From assembly GCA_019055375.1 (NCBI GenBank), contig JAHQIW010000035.1, forward strand, positions 62,001-126,000: a stretch of DNA of 64,000 bases. Direction: 5' to 3'. Position 1 is the stretch's first letter; every line of letters begins with the position of its first letter. Below are positions 52,032 through 64,000 of this stretch, piece after piece. A program made the position numbers and the translations under genes. The DNA is from Parelaphostrongylus tenuis. Taxonomy: Eukaryota > Nematoda > Chromadorea > Rhabditida > Metastrongylidae. The notes beneath the pieces are model-generated. The model saw only the letters and a list, made by a program, of their open reading frames with translations, did not search any database and had not been told where the DNA came from.

Positions 52032-53415
52032 AAGTAACTGAATGTCCTTTTTTCGTCCTCCTCACAAGTGATTTTGAAATATACATACGTTGTGTGTGTG
52101 CGCACTGCCACATCCCTTCCACGTGTACAAATTCTGGTAACTGGAGTGATTGAACATTTCGGACGCACTTTTCATATTGCCGTATATTGAATTTCGGACG
52201 CACTCTTCATATTGCCCTCTAGTTTTCGCCCCCAAAAATATTTTTTTTGCGAATCTTTCAATATTTTTTTGAAATCTTTCCAATCTTATCGAGCATAGTC
52301 TCCTTTTGAGTACTTAACTAAAAAATGGCAATCACAAGAAATTGATTCTCCACTTCTTTACTGATTATCGATTGCTGAAAACTGCCCTTTCTAATGCGCA
52401 TTTCGATTTCGCGTTAATGGCACGATTTGAATGTTAATCAGCCGTTAATGTTAATCATCCCGTGATTATGTGGCCATGAAAGGGTAAAGGGTGTGGCTGC
52501 ACTCCCTGGACATTGCGGTTGATTTTGCACCAGGAAATGACAACTTCCACAAGACCTGTTGGAGGAGTTTTGCTAAACTCTATCGCATAGTTCGCACATG
52601 CAACACAATGGGGCTTTTCTTACTCTGATTCATTTGCTTGCTGTTACGAAAGCCGGTGAGTCGTCATACTAAAATTTATTGATTCTCGAGACAACCTGAC
52701 CTCTTCACAGTACAGCAATGTCATTGTTGGTGTTTCACCTCAAACGAGAGCCACGAAGCAGGGTATACAGAAGCTGAGACAGTTCCATGTGGGGATATCT
52801 TTGCATGATCTTTTGTCATTGACTTCGGCGTTAATAAAGATCTGTAGTAAAACATCTATCATTCAACACTTGTATAAATTGATATATTGTGCGTTAAGAA
52901 GGAACAGGCTTTGATCGGAACACAACACAAGAATTATTGGAAAAATTTCCAACAAAAAGCAGCATGAGCAGTAGTTCCTTTATCATCACTAGGTGGCATT
53001 GATGTCCATATTTTGACCGCTGTTTCCCAATAGTACCATTCAGTCGTTATGTAAAATCTGCATTTCGTATGCTTGAAGGAGATCCATATTGAATAGTGTT
53101 CCAAAATCAGTGAATTCGCATCTAACATTATCATCTCGTAACGCAATGGTTAGAGGCGCGTGCAACCACACGTCACCTTTAGCCTATTGCCATACACCTT
53201 TGAACCAATATCTCCATCTGTTCGAACCTAACATATCAATGCCAGACCTTTGCAGAACCAGGAATCATCGACTTGGCGCATCAATTTGCGCCGGGTCATT
53301 AGATTGACCACGTTCATCCGATTCTACTTTCTTGATGCTTTAAAGCAATAAAACATCATCATGAACTCATTACTATAGAGTGCACTATAATTTCATCAAA
53401 TATCTTCAATAGGAA
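52032..53415. other. Intergenic with a small tandem duplication
   Basis: A ~36-bp unit containing TTTCGGACGCACT..TCATATTGCC is repeated at about 52156-52184 and 52192-52220. A tRNA-like word (AATGGTTAGAGGCGCG) lies near 53143. The rest is unrecognised. Confidence 0.35.
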
Positions 53416-53419
53416 CTTG

Positions 53420-54540
53420 AGGTACTTCTTCTTTATCGGGAAGGATTTTTAGAGGAAATTTCATTGTTGGACAGAAATTTTTTAGTAGAGTTCAGGAGCT
53501 GTCATTCAAAAGCATAAGTTTCACGCACTTTGAAAATGTATTTCTTTTTCAAAAAGGCAAACTTACAGCGCTATGGCAGTATAAAAAAATATATTTCATA
53601 TGAGCCGCTTGTCATCGCTCGTATTTTCAATATTAGTTAGTAATTTTTCTTCTGCTTCGTACGATTTCCAGGCTCGCTGCACTGGAAAATGCTGAAAAAA
53701 CCTTCGTTTCGTGGTTTCTCGAGTCTACGTTTTTATGTTCATTTTATTTCTATGAAAGCCCGCTAATATGTCTAAGCTCAAACAGCCGAAACCTCTGCAC
53801 AAAAAGCAGATAAATATGTAGGGAAAATCTTGAACTATCAGAATAATGTATTTCATCTAGCATTTCTGAATGGAAAAATAATTCTATATTAATAGTTAGA
53901 ATTGCGCACCACATGTGAATCACGCTGAGCGATCGATTAACAACCACTTACGCACCCTAGCCGGCAAGCAGTATGCTGTATGGTTACACACACTCATATT
54001 TCTCCTACGGCAATGCAGCAAAAAGTCTTGCTAATGTAAGCAAGTGTTGATATCGAGATATCGAATGATTTCCGATAGTCTAAAAAATCTCTAATTGGCA
54101 AAAAATGTGTATGTGAGGCTCAGTGATAATTCTAATGCTGTGGTGCAGCAGATGAGTCTTTTCAGGAATCAAACGCAATGTTAAGATTGTTGAAATTCGC
54201 TGACATTATTAAGAATACAGTTGCCGAATGACCATCAATAGTCTGAAGAAAATGCTCCCTCTAGCCGAAAAATACGCACGATGGCGAGCATCGCGAGTAA
54301 GACGTAGATTTTTTAAGAGATACAGCACTACAAGCATGCTTTTTCCAAAAAAACAAATGCACTTTCAAAATCACCGAGATGCAAGCTTTCAAAGGGATGT
54401 AAAAACTCCAGTGAAAAATCTTTGTAAAGCGAAAATCCTTACTCAGAGCCCTTTCCGAAAACGGAAAAGTATCGAATTCAATTGTAATGGGATCGGAAAC
54501 ATTGCTGATTGGTTCTATAACTTAGCGATAATTACATTCT
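53420..54540. repeat. R1 interspersed repeat block
   Basis: Recurrent R1 words near 53500, 53925, 54058 (GATATCGAATGATTTCC) and 54222 (GCCGAATGACCATCAATAG). Open frame 54228-54542 lies inside it and is not taken as a gene. Confidence 0.4.
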
Positions 54541-54872
54541 GACTGTACGCCAAAATTTGATGGCACTCCAGTGTTATTGCGAGGAGTATGCGTCTCATTA
54601 TATTAGAAAACTGCCCAAACCTGGTCCAAGTGCTGCAAGAAGAGTTTGCGATGTGTTAGAATAATGAACACACGCTGGAGCTCGAAATGAGCTAAACATG
54701 TGATATGAAAGCGACAAAAAGGCGACAAAACGAACGTTTGCCCTCATCAAGCGGCCCACTTTTTCTAAATCGACTGAAATTGTACACAGGTGACTGGGAG
54801 GAAAGTAACACCGACTACATGTACCGGTAGGCTACCCTAGGTCAATGTGTAGGTCAGGTTGTTCATTCACCT

Positions 54873-55076
54873 TTAACGGTTCTTCGATAAGGTCAGTATA
54901 TATCCCTTCAGAGATTGGTCAACGACGGCAGCTTCATCCTTTGCTTTAGTGTATATGCGTTCATAACTCACCATACCTCGGCGAAAAGCGATTGTAAAAC
55001 TGGATAGACTGTTCACAGTGTGACACGATATGTTACTGAGGACCACTTGACGGCGACATGGAAGCAGATCGACCAT
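54873..55076 (-). CDS. Candidate open frame, function unknown
   Basis: This is a 67-codon minus-strand frame from ATG to TAA whose second half (YERIYTKAKDEAAVVD, then QSLKGYILTL) reads like protein. A further exon-like stretch at about 55700-55590 (minus; ARDAST, FHTPDKIEY, DRGRWVD) follows a GCGCAG. These could be downstream exons of a minus-strand gene, but no domain is recognised and splice sites are weak. Confidence 0.2.
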   Translation of the reverse strand: MVDLLPCRRQVVLSNISCHTVNSLSSFTIAFRRGMVSYERIYTKAKDEAAVVDQSLKGYILTLSKNR

Positions 55077-56012
55077 TAGCTATAAGTTTGAGCAGATGAG
55101 GTTTGGCTGTAATATGAAGCGGTGACGGTCCGCGTTAATGAAGCGACATCATTACAGACATAGCGAGAGATTCTCTTCTAAAGTACGAAACTATACTGCT
55201 TCCACTTTTTACGCCAATGGATCTTTTCTGTCTCAATTTTTCTTATTTCTTGACTTACAATTCTATATTGTTGTTGCTATTCGGCCACCTATACGGACCA
55301 TTTTCAACACAGGAGTTTCTTTTTTCTTAAGATTTGACTAATTTTGTTCATATATTCTTTTTACGTTCCGCAAAGAAGATTTTCGGGATCACTCATGAAT
55401 GTCATTGTATTCTCTAAACAACGGTATGTAAGCGATCTTTCTGAGCGGAGCGTGATAACCGCATCATTGTGAGTTTCCCACACTCCTCGAATTCTCAAAT
55501 TTACATTCCAAACGTATAAAAATCTTAACGAAAGAAATATCGTGGTCAAGAGCACTTTCCTGTACATGTGGTTGTTGATTCGCCCTCGTCTCCTAACTAT
55601 CCACCCATCGTCCACGGTCGGCAAATTGGTACTCGATTTTATCGGGAGTATGAAAAGAAAGAGTTGAGGCGTCTCTGGCTTGTACAAGTATTTGATCTAT
55701 CTGCGCACTAATTCATCTCCTTATTGCCTGAGCTCTTGCTTATTTCAGATCGCTAAGAAAATCAGTCCTATTTACAATCTATTATCCTGCGTATATTTCA
55801 ACAAAAAAAATTTTCTCTTGAACACATTATTTTAGCCATCGCAAAACTCACGTTATGCACTTTTCTTCGTCTTTTTGAAAGCAGTACAACTGCGTTTCGG
55901 CAAATTTTGAAGGATAAAGCATCAGGTCTTGATTAACAATTCCGACAGGTCTGCCTCTACAATTCCAAACTCAGTAATAGCGCAGGCGAGCGATTGAAAC
56001 TTCAAATGTGTA

Positions 56013-56225
56013 CTAGATTAATGAACTGTCGCTGAACGGAGGGTGCAATACTGGTTTGCAAAACTCATCAAGATACATTCGATCTGAAAGATTAGGGAAG
56101 TCATCATCGCACGTCCGTATCGACAACGATGATTTGACGGTTTTAGTGAGAACATGCGCATCATCGTCTGAAAACTTATAGAGATCTCTGTGAACGTCCC
56201 AAGTTTTAATAGTATTTGAAAATGG
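56013..56225 (-). CDS. Candidate terminal exon, function unknown
   Basis: A strong TTTCAG acceptor opens a 71-codon minus-strand frame ending in TAG. It begins PFSNTIKTWDVHRD, runs through YKFSDDDAHV and ends near YLDEFCKPV. Composition (Asp-rich, mixed codons, little Lys/Asn/Ile bias) is unlike chance frames in this AT-rich DNA. I do not recognise the family and found no convincing upstream exon. Confidence 0.3.
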   Translation of the reverse strand, partial: PFSNTIKTWDVHRDLYKFSDDDAHVLTKTVKSSLSIRTCDDDFPNLSDRMYLDEFCKPVLHPPFSDSSLI

Positions 56226-57084
56226 CTGAAATGATTGATCATGTTCAAAATTACAATCAAAGCTCTTTAATTGGTGGCAGTTCTAATATTCCAACGGCAG
56301 GGTGCAACTCAACTAAATTACAGTACCGATATGCGCACCTTAAAACAATCTCGTAAAAGGTTACTGCTGGCAGCCACCGAGTAGGTCAGGTATAGCTAAA
56401 AGAAAGGCAGTGAAAAGACCTTGATGGTGCTGCGCCGGTGCGTTTTACCCTTGCATAAAAGCGGTGAAAAGCACTCAAATGGATATTTGGTCTTTACTGA
56501 CGGTGGCTTATTATTGTATCAAGTCAATTCTGCTACCCTTCCAAACAAGTTTTGTATCAATCTGAGCAGGCAACATTCTCCATAATATATCAAATGTTGT
56601 CTACCTTTTCCCAGATGGATATTATTAACTTGCGCACTTCATTCAGACTCATAAGTTGTGCTTCTGTAAGCTGCATGTTTTGTGCTTTGAAAGGCGGTTG
56701 AACTTTCGATGCACTCTAGATGCTGTTTTCGGTGAATTCATAACCACATTTTTACTGTCAGAAGTTGAGCTCTCCTTGTACTTTTAGATTAGTCACATAG
56801 CTGAGCTTATTTTGTTACTTGACCTCTTAACGTGAATATGCAGTGGATGTATGTCCTATGATATTAATCTGGGATATTCATCCTTAGTTTTGACTTTGTT
56901 TCGCTCTTAACCATAAGCCAGCCCCTTAGTGAAATGAATAGCCAGAAGTTAAATCTAGGTTCTCTTCCGCTTGTTTATTCAGTCAGCTGTTTTTCCACTG
57001 CCTGCGCTATATGACGATACTCTAAAACTCAACAGGGCATTTGTACTGTAGTTTCTTCAATTCTTATACAAGAAATCTAGGAAG

Positions 57085-57430
57085 AGTCCAACTAGGACGA
57101 GACAGGTGCCTTTCAAGCACTTGGATCTTAACAGCTCAAAACATATTATACCTTATCAAATTATTATTGTTTAGAGCGAGGTCTATAAAAAAGAGTTCGA
57201 ATGGGGAGGTACAATCCATTTTAGCAGCCACAAGCTCGACTGCTGGCTCTGCAACGTCAGGTGATTCTGCCACCTGAAATGTGGCGAATTATTTTACTCG
57301 ATGTCGATTCCCTCAGGAGTATATCATCAAAAGATCGGCTGAATCGAGGGACTGGACGAAACAACTGCCTCTCTGACACTTAGACCTCGACGGCTCAAAG
57401 CATGTTATTCCCTCATCAGGTCTAGAAGTG
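57085..57430 (+). mobile_element. M1 elements, two half copies in the same direction (copy C)
   Basis: TAACAGCTCAAAACATATTA near 57130 and CGACGGCTCAAAGCATGTTA near 57390 are two M1 arm ends. Between them are GACGTCAGGTGATTC-like and CTCGATGTCGATTCC arm segments. Confidence 0.55.
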
Positions 57431-58179
57431 TCAACTGGATGAGGGGAGAATTTTTGTCTGTGATAATGGTAGGGTCAAAAGAGTTGTCGAACTTCAATGC
57501 GCCTCATTAACCAAGACATGGACAGTTGCTGTTGAACACTACAGTTAAGTGAGTGCCTTATGCGGTTGTTAGATCACTCAAGAGCAATCTCATAAACTCT
57601 GTTTGATACGAAATGTTTTAGCAGTTTTCGTAGTAGAGCTAGCTCTGGTAAAAATACATCACTTATGAGGTCAGAATTTGGAATCGTGAAGGGGAAAGTG
57701 TGGTACTTCGTCCAAGTTTTCGTGTTTTAGTTAGGTCAACCTTTCCAGCCTAGATTGTATTGTTGATATGTGTTATGACAGAAAATACTGACCTCTTCTG
57801 AGAATGTGTGGCACAGCCATTGAAGTTCCTGACCAATTCTGCTAATCTATTAACGTACATTTACCACGAAATTGTTTCACTCCTATTCGGAAAGCTGTTC
57901 CCAAAATCGAATTTCTATTGAACGCGGTAATATAAGCAACTCAATGTTTTGTCTAGATCATGTACGACGATATCTAGACAGTCTCACCTTGTTCATGACC
58001 TGAAAAAATTGAAACTGACACGTGATCCACTCAGCCGAACAGTATCGTAACCTTCACAAGAAAACTTGATACAAAATTTTCATTCGCGCTAGCAACTTTT
58101 TGAAACATCCCCTGTTTTGCTCCATGTTGGCCTCAGTTACTTGATGCACACCACCGCACAGAGTCTTAAACAGATAAGT

Positions 58180-58480
58180 AACGTCCTGGTGTAGATCAAA
58201 ATTCTAGCCTGGGGTATGGCGCATGATCACGTTTCATCAAAAGCACTCTTCACCAATACGCACCTCATGAAGTGTTTTGTTTAACTTTGAGTTTCTCAAC
58301 AAGCTACCCTTTTAAACACAAGCAGAGTGGTATACCCGTCTCGGAGAGGTTTTTTGTGCTTGGATAATGAAACTGCTTGGCAGGATAGATTGCATGTCAA
58401 TTTGATCTTCTCGGGCTTTTAGGGACTGAATTGGCCGGATGTCGTTCAGTGTTGAGTAGAATGCAGTGTTAACAATTCGT
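58180..58480 (-). mobile_element. Penelope-like GIY-YIG remnant (copy 4)
   Basis: On minus, an ETGIPLCL segment aligns with GETSRPPCI of the 41.8-kb copy. The flanking 58200-58260 stretch (CTGGGGTATGGCGCATGATC) follows the same order as 41545-41560. Many stops. Confidence 0.4.
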
Positions 58481-58659
58481 AGCCATCCAAGAATCTCTAA
58501 TAGAATAAATCAGCAATTAATCGAAAAATGGAACTAAAAGCTAAAAAAATTCTGTGGCTACTTAATAGCAAGGTAGAATATACTTTGATCAAGCTAATTT
58601 TGGTTTTTAGACATGTCAAAAAACTACAAAATAATGAAATTTTTTTTCAAAAATGAAAC

Positions 58660-59400
58660 TGGAAATTAGAGTACTATGCCACTTCATCGACAGTTCAGGA
58701 ATTTTTTTCATTACTAATGGAATTTAGAAGGTGATGCTTCTGTAGAGTTGTAGAAAAAACTTCAGTAACTGGAAAAGACTTTTTCTGGTTCACTTAGTAT
58801 ATGTACACAACATTACCGCAAGAAATATGGATTAAGTGTTCAAAGCACGTTGTTTTTCTATGTAGTTTTCGCGATGAAAAGCAAAGGTTTATAGGACAAC
58901 TGGGCGTTCTTTTCTTTGAAGATACGTTTATAGAAATGCCTTCAAGAATAACAAACGTTTCTTGGCAACAATGTTTGTTAAGGATCAATTTTTGCTAAAC
59001 AATACGAAAAAGATCTGCTTTGAAGTTGAAACGACTCACACAGAAAGCAAAACGTCGTATTCTTTTCATTATTGGAGCATATTATGGAATTTGCCTAGAA
59101 ATCAAGCTAGATATCAAAACCTCTATTTTCAAGCCTTCGACTGATCACATGTAGTCTAATGAAAAATCATTTTTTTGAAAAAAGTCAAGGAAACACGAGT
59201 ATACTGCTCCACACACTCGGTAATGGATACTGTAATTTTTCGAGAAAAAATACTGGTCGTTATCTCCACTTCCATATTTTTATAAGTCCCTCCAACAATA
59301 ATCTATTTTTTCTTAGCGATAAAGTTTGTATTAAAATTTCACTAAGTAAAAATTGAAAAACGCGCTGGGAAGTAGAAAAAATGATTTACGAGTGTATAAC
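58660..59400. repeat. R1-like AT-rich repeat block
   Basis: Degenerate R1-type sequence. The short frames at 58794-59356 overlap on both strands and are not supported. Confidence 0.25.
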
Positions 59401-59766
59401 GTTATGTTTTTCTGCCTCGTAAAACGTAGTATGAAGGTCATTACACACACCAAGAATGACTACAAGAACATAGAGTGAAAAAGGCGCAAGTGTGAACAAA
59501 CGCTATAAAGCAGTTGAAAATACGTTCGTTCTTGCAAGCGTGGTTTTCCTGTTAACACAGGATATTTCTTGGCATATCGACGTTCTTTGCACTGGAAAAA
59601 CCTTTATAGGAGACTCTTTTGTAATACCCCGTCACTAAGCAAATCTCTGTAAAAATCTCCTGGTAATGCCTTCTTGAGACCTAAATTTGCCAGATAATTT
59701 CTCACAAATTCCCTGTCTTAGAATATCCAGCGCAGCGAGATGTTGTGCGCAATGCTGCGTATCGTA

Positions 59767-59887
59767 CCATACAGGAAATAAGGAGATAAAAGAGTCGTTC
59801 TGGTTCAATGAAAGCATCGGCGATGTCCCATAGCGGCACTTCAATAATTATCAGTGACTCTTCTCGTACTCCATTTGTCGGGTCCTT
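59767..59887 (-). CDS. Candidate internal exon, function unknown
   Basis: About 40 codons on the minus strand (EESLIIIEVPLWD, then IADAFIEPERLFYLL) lie between an AAATAG acceptor and a GTACGA donor. There is no ATG. Codon choice looks coding, but the acceptor lacks a pyrimidine tract and no family is recognised. Confidence 0.18.
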
Positions 59888-60339
59888 CTATTTTTCATTT
59901 TTTTCAATGAACTGAGGCAGTTGAGTTCCTTATGCCGAGTTTTTCTCCATCTTCGCCAATGGAAGACAGTACTAGCTTTGACGATGGCTTCAATTCATTG
60001 TCATTAGGAAACGGACGCCAGCCAATTTCCTTATCCTTAAGATCGATTACGCGTCGAAATTATGCTAACGAACATTGCACTCTACACTCGCTTACATTTT
60101 GTTTAACCTGTGCCTCATTGATGTTTCTTGTTTGAACTGCGTATGTCCGAGATTGAATTCTAAATTTAGAACATCATCATTCCGTCCTTGACACCTCAAT
60201 ATTCAAACCTTTACATTCTATTATGAAAACAGTTTGTATCATGAGAACGAAAGCATACAAGCTTCATAGCAACGATATGTAGTAGCATGTAATTGCAAAA
60301 GAAACTATTGCTCAAAAAGTGCAAAAGAGAAATTTGAAA

Positions 60340-60600
60340 CAGTCCGATGTTTACATTCTATGTCCACTGAAAAACTCACGAGCAAAGAGTGAGTTTTTTT
60401 GGTGAGTTTTTCACTGGACATAGAGTGTAAAGCGTTCGCCGTCGCTAACTCTTAGTGTGGGGACTGGAGCACCCACAGAGATTAGCAAAAGACGAGAAAG
60501 GGTAACTGCCCGACTAACGAGATCGCAAGAATTTGACAGACCACTGACATGCGTGGCTCAAAAATGATTGCAAGGCATATTGAAATTTGAGATGTGGTCT
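60340..60600. mobile_element. M2 MITE copy C (mainly one arm)
   Basis: A short inner palindrome (CACTGAAAAACTCAC against GTGAGTTTTTCACTGG) is followed by the full right arm through GTGTGGGGACTGGAGCAC to ATGCGTGGCTCAAAAATGAT. The left arm is almost entirely missing. Confidence 0.7.
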
Positions 60601-60936
60601 TCAATAAACTGATGAAACAAAAGTTATGATATCCTGAAAATCTTACGTACATTTCCCACATCTGCACCCATATTCAGAAAAACATATTTTTCATTCTTCC
60701 TTGACGTTTCATAATCATTCGATCGCTTGAATCTCGAGAACTTGACAGGTGTATTTTATTTTTGAATGGCTTTTATATTATGGTGTAATGTCAAAAATAA
60801 AATTTTGTTTCACACTAAAACATCTTTCGCTGGACACACCTTTTCATTTAAGACTTTTATAACCATTCGATGTCACAAATACTAGCGATTCCGATGACAT
60901 GCTTGGATTTTAAGACATACTTCTTGGGCCACGGAC

Positions 60937-63900
60937 CTCCCTCTTTGAGGGATCCCGCCCGGTTAGTCGCGAGGGCATGTGGCGCGTCCCCAGGTGGTGG
61001 ATAGGGGAATAAACGCGAACCAAAGGCGACCGTGTGCTTCCCAGAGACGCAGGTGGATTCAGGGGACGAGCTCCCTGCTTCTGCAGCGCCGACTTGACAA
61101 AAACTCTATTTCCTACGAGTCAAGTCGGCCAAAAGCCTGCAATCAAGCGGCTGGGAAGTACATGGGAGGCGGTTAGGAGTCGCCTCCTACAAATAAGCTC
61201 CTCCCGCTCCTCCGAGAGAGACTGGCAAGCTACTCGTGAGTACCCAGGCCCCACGTTTAGAGCCTGGCAAGCTATACGTTGGGTATCGAAATGCCAAAAA
61301 CAGCAACAATATGGGCCTCATTCCCCTGACCCCGAAAGAGCCTCTGGTACGGCAGCGCCAGGTAGGACGAGTACGGAGAGGCTGCTAAAATCTCAGGGCC
61401 GAACTAGGCTGCCATGATCGAAACGGACTAAAATGACGATCTGTACCTACAACGCAACAACCCTTGCTCACGAATCCGCTGTAGAAGATCTATTGATTCA
61501 AGCAAGAAGAATAAGGTACGACGTCATTGGCCTGGCTGAGACGAGAAGGCGCCATCCTTTTCACGCTGTCTATGACACCGGAGAAGAACTGTTCCTTGGT
61601 ACATGCGATCGCAGAGGTGTCGGTGGCGTTGGCGTCCTCGTCAAATCGAATCTGACCGTGAGCATTGACTCGTTCGAACAACTAACAACCCGTATCGGAC
61701 GATTACGGTTGAAACGATGTGCTCCCATGCCGGCTTTGACCATCCTCGTTGCTTACGCACCAACATCAAGCTATGACGAAGACGAAGTCGAAGCGTTCTA
61801 CATGGACCTCGAAAAATTCTTCAGAGAAGATCATACATTCTTCAAGCTCATTGTCGGAGATTTTAACGCAAAAATTGGACCTAGAGAACGTCTGAAGAAC
61901 GACACATTGGGACCCACGGACTAGAATGGAATGAACGGGGTGAGAGGCTATCTGAGTTTATCATGACGACCCAAACCATCCATGGTAACTCACAATTCCA
62001 AAAGCCTCTTTCTCAGCGATGGACTGGGAGTCTCCCAATGGAGAGTACCATAACGAAATAGATCACATCTTAGTAAAGCGAAGGTTTTGCCTGACCGATG
62101 TTCAGACCATCGCCTCCTTCGCGCAACGTTCCGTTTTTCAAGGACAGGAGAGAAAGCCGCTAAATTCAAACAACGAAGTCCCAGATTACCATAAACTGGG
62201 ATGTATTCAAATCATTAGTCGGCTCTTGGGAAGATACCGTTGTCGACAACATCGACGAAGAATACGATCGACTCGTTGAATATCTTCACGTTAGCGCTAT
62301 AAAAGCCGAGAGTCCTAAGGTCACGAAGAGACGCTTGTCTCCGCAGACACTCGAGCTGATACGTCAACGCGGAATCGCACGAGCTACAGGCAACCGAATC
62401 CTTACGTCCGATCTTGCGAAACGATGCAGAGAAGCGATAAAAGAAGACCTCAAAGAGAGAAGAGCAGCAGTTATGGCAGAAGCTGCAGAAGCTGGGAAGA
62501 GCATTCGCAAAGCCCAGCGAGGCTTCGCCAACTATAAGACCAAGATGATTGCACTCCGATACCCTGACGGGACACTTACAGCTTCGAGAAGGGCTATGAA
62601 GAAAATCATCCACCAATACTACTCGGATCTCTTCGCTAGCCATGTCTTTTACCGTCATATAAATTAAAAGAGGACGAATATGTTGTTCCACCGGTCCTCC
62701 CTTCCGAAATCCGACATGCTATATCGTCGGTGAAGAACAGAACAACACCCGGTCTAGACAGGATTAATCAGAACACCTGAAGAACCTGCCGCCAGTTCTC
62801 ATCAACACCCTGGCTCGGCTGTTCACTCGCTACCTGTCAGAATGCAAGGCTCCTATTCAATGGAAAACCAGCAACACCGTATTGTTGTTCAAAAAGGGAG
62901 ACCTCCACGACATAGGCAATTATCGCCCAATCTGCTTACTATCCGTTGTCTATAAACTCTTTACTCGAGTCATCCTAAACAGGATTGACAGAACACTGGA
63001 CGAAGAACAGCCATGCGAACAAGCAGGGTTCCGAAAAGGATTTAGTACCATAGACCACATCCACACGATTACAAGACTCATTGAAGTTTCACGAGAGTAC
63101 AAGCAACCACTCTGCCTCACTTTCATCGATCTGAAGAAAGCCTTGATTCAGTGGAAACAGAAGCGGTTATAGAGGCTCTGGATAACCAAGGCGTTCCTAC
63201 TCGGTACATAATGATTCTTCGTGAGCTTTACAAAGATTTCACGACCAAAATATCTCCATTCTACGACAATATCACCATTGACATAAGAAGAGGGGTTCGA
63301 CAAGGCGATACAATTTCGCCAAAACTATTCACTGCCACCCTGCAAAACGTCATGCGAAAATTAGAATGGGACGATATGGGAGTGAAAATTGACGGTCGAC
63401 AATTAAACCATCTTCGCTTTGCTCGATATCGTCCATTCACGCTCAACGGAACGACAATCTCCGAATGCTCCAGTTACATCTATCTAGGTCGTGAAATCAA
63501 CATGATGAACGACCTAGCTTCAGAGCTGAGCAGGAGGAAACGAGCGGCTTGAGGAACGTTTAAGAGCATCGATGATGTAGTGAAGAGGACAAAGAACATC
63601 CGACTCCGTGCCCATCTTTTCGACTCGACAATTATCCCTGCCCTAACGTATGCAGCAGAAACCTGGTCGCTACGTAAGCAGGATGAAAGATCACTTGGAG
63701 TTATCGAACGCGCAGTCGAAAGGTCGATGCTAGGAGTATCCCGTATCTCGCAAATGAGAGAAAGGATCCGAAGTTCCGACCTACGTCAACGATCGAAAAT
63801 TAGAGACGCCGTTTCTACACGCCAGAATATCAAAAATCAGGTGGGCCGGACACGTGATGCGCTTCAACGACAACGATGGACGAGAGCCGTTACCGACTGG

Positions 63901-64000
63901 ATTCCTCGGGACGTCAAGCGCTCTAAAGGAAGACCACTGACCCGTTGCGTCCGATTTCTTCACGAAAGCGATAGAAGAAAGATATGATGCTCAGCGAATC
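60937..64000 (+). mobile_element. RTE-clade LINE, copy 2, runs off the window
   Basis: The leader shares GGGATCCCGCCCGGTTAGTC with copy 1. The AP endonuclease is open at 61433-61924 (ETRRRHPFHAVYDTGEELF, APTSSYDEDEV, GDFNAKIGP). A linker rich in Glu/Ala follows (62335-62667), then RT at 62882-63552 (NYRPICLLSVVYKLFTR, QPCEQAGFRKGF, RRGVRQGDTISPKLF) and a C-terminal region at 63580-63987 (LTYAAETWSL). The least decayed copy, but frames are broken near 61915, 62090, 62670 and 63145. A deletion of about 130 bp at 63420-63440 removes the catalytic ADD. The 3' end is outside the window. Confidence 0.9.

Overview
The window looks like nuclear DNA of a strongylid nematode, most likely a hookworm (Ancylostoma/Necator type). 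Genes are split into short exons by large repeat-filled introns, with nematode-type TTTCAG acceptors. There are CAP/SCP-type secreted protein exons, RTE and Penelope-like retroelements, and many palindromic MITEs. Nothing bacterial, no rRNA and no CRISPR was seen.

Host genes. (1) Minus strand, 4116-3346: the first four coding exons (100 aa) of a Bicaudal-C-type KH-domain RNA-binding protein; its 3' part is not visible and presumably lies left of the window. (2) Plus strand, 24383-40800: a complete 14-exon cytochrome P450 of the CYP4 clan, about 517 aa. Phases agree at every junction except exon 8/9, which is off by one base. (3) 45-52 kb: a cluster of three CAP/SCP/TAPS (ASP-like) loci. The best, on the minus strand at 47926-46570, has five exons and a poly(A) signal but one frameshift. 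A plus-strand paralog at 50598-52031 has damaged splice donors, and a lone exon lies at 45094-45261. (4) Weak candidate exons of unknown function lie on the minus strand at 54.8-56.3 kb and 59.8 kb.

Mobile DNA dominates. Four RTE-clade LINE copies (290-2345, 11749-15068, 35845-37330 on minus, 60937-end) are all broken. Penelope-like remnants with GIY-YIG domains lie at 11.1-11.7, 41.2-43.1 and 58.2-58.5 kb, with a 3'-end-only fragment at 30.7-31.1 kb. Mariner/Tc1 remnants lie at 9.8, 18.2, 21.4, 22.6 and 39.5 kb. Four copies of a tRNA-headed SINE are present. Two foldback MITE families (called M1 and M2 here) recur, and a diffuse interspersed repeat (R1) fills much of the rest.

The least familiar element is a set of palindromes whose arms are tRNA-like sequences (clearest at 31415-31602, 87-nt arms with 3 mismatches). 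They are concentrated in the P450 introns and recur at 46.3 and 50.1 kb. The nesting order can be read directly: M1 copies interrupt an RTE element, and a mariner with a TA duplication interrupts another M1 copy.

All calls come from reading translations and repeats by eye. No database search, folding program or transcript data was available.
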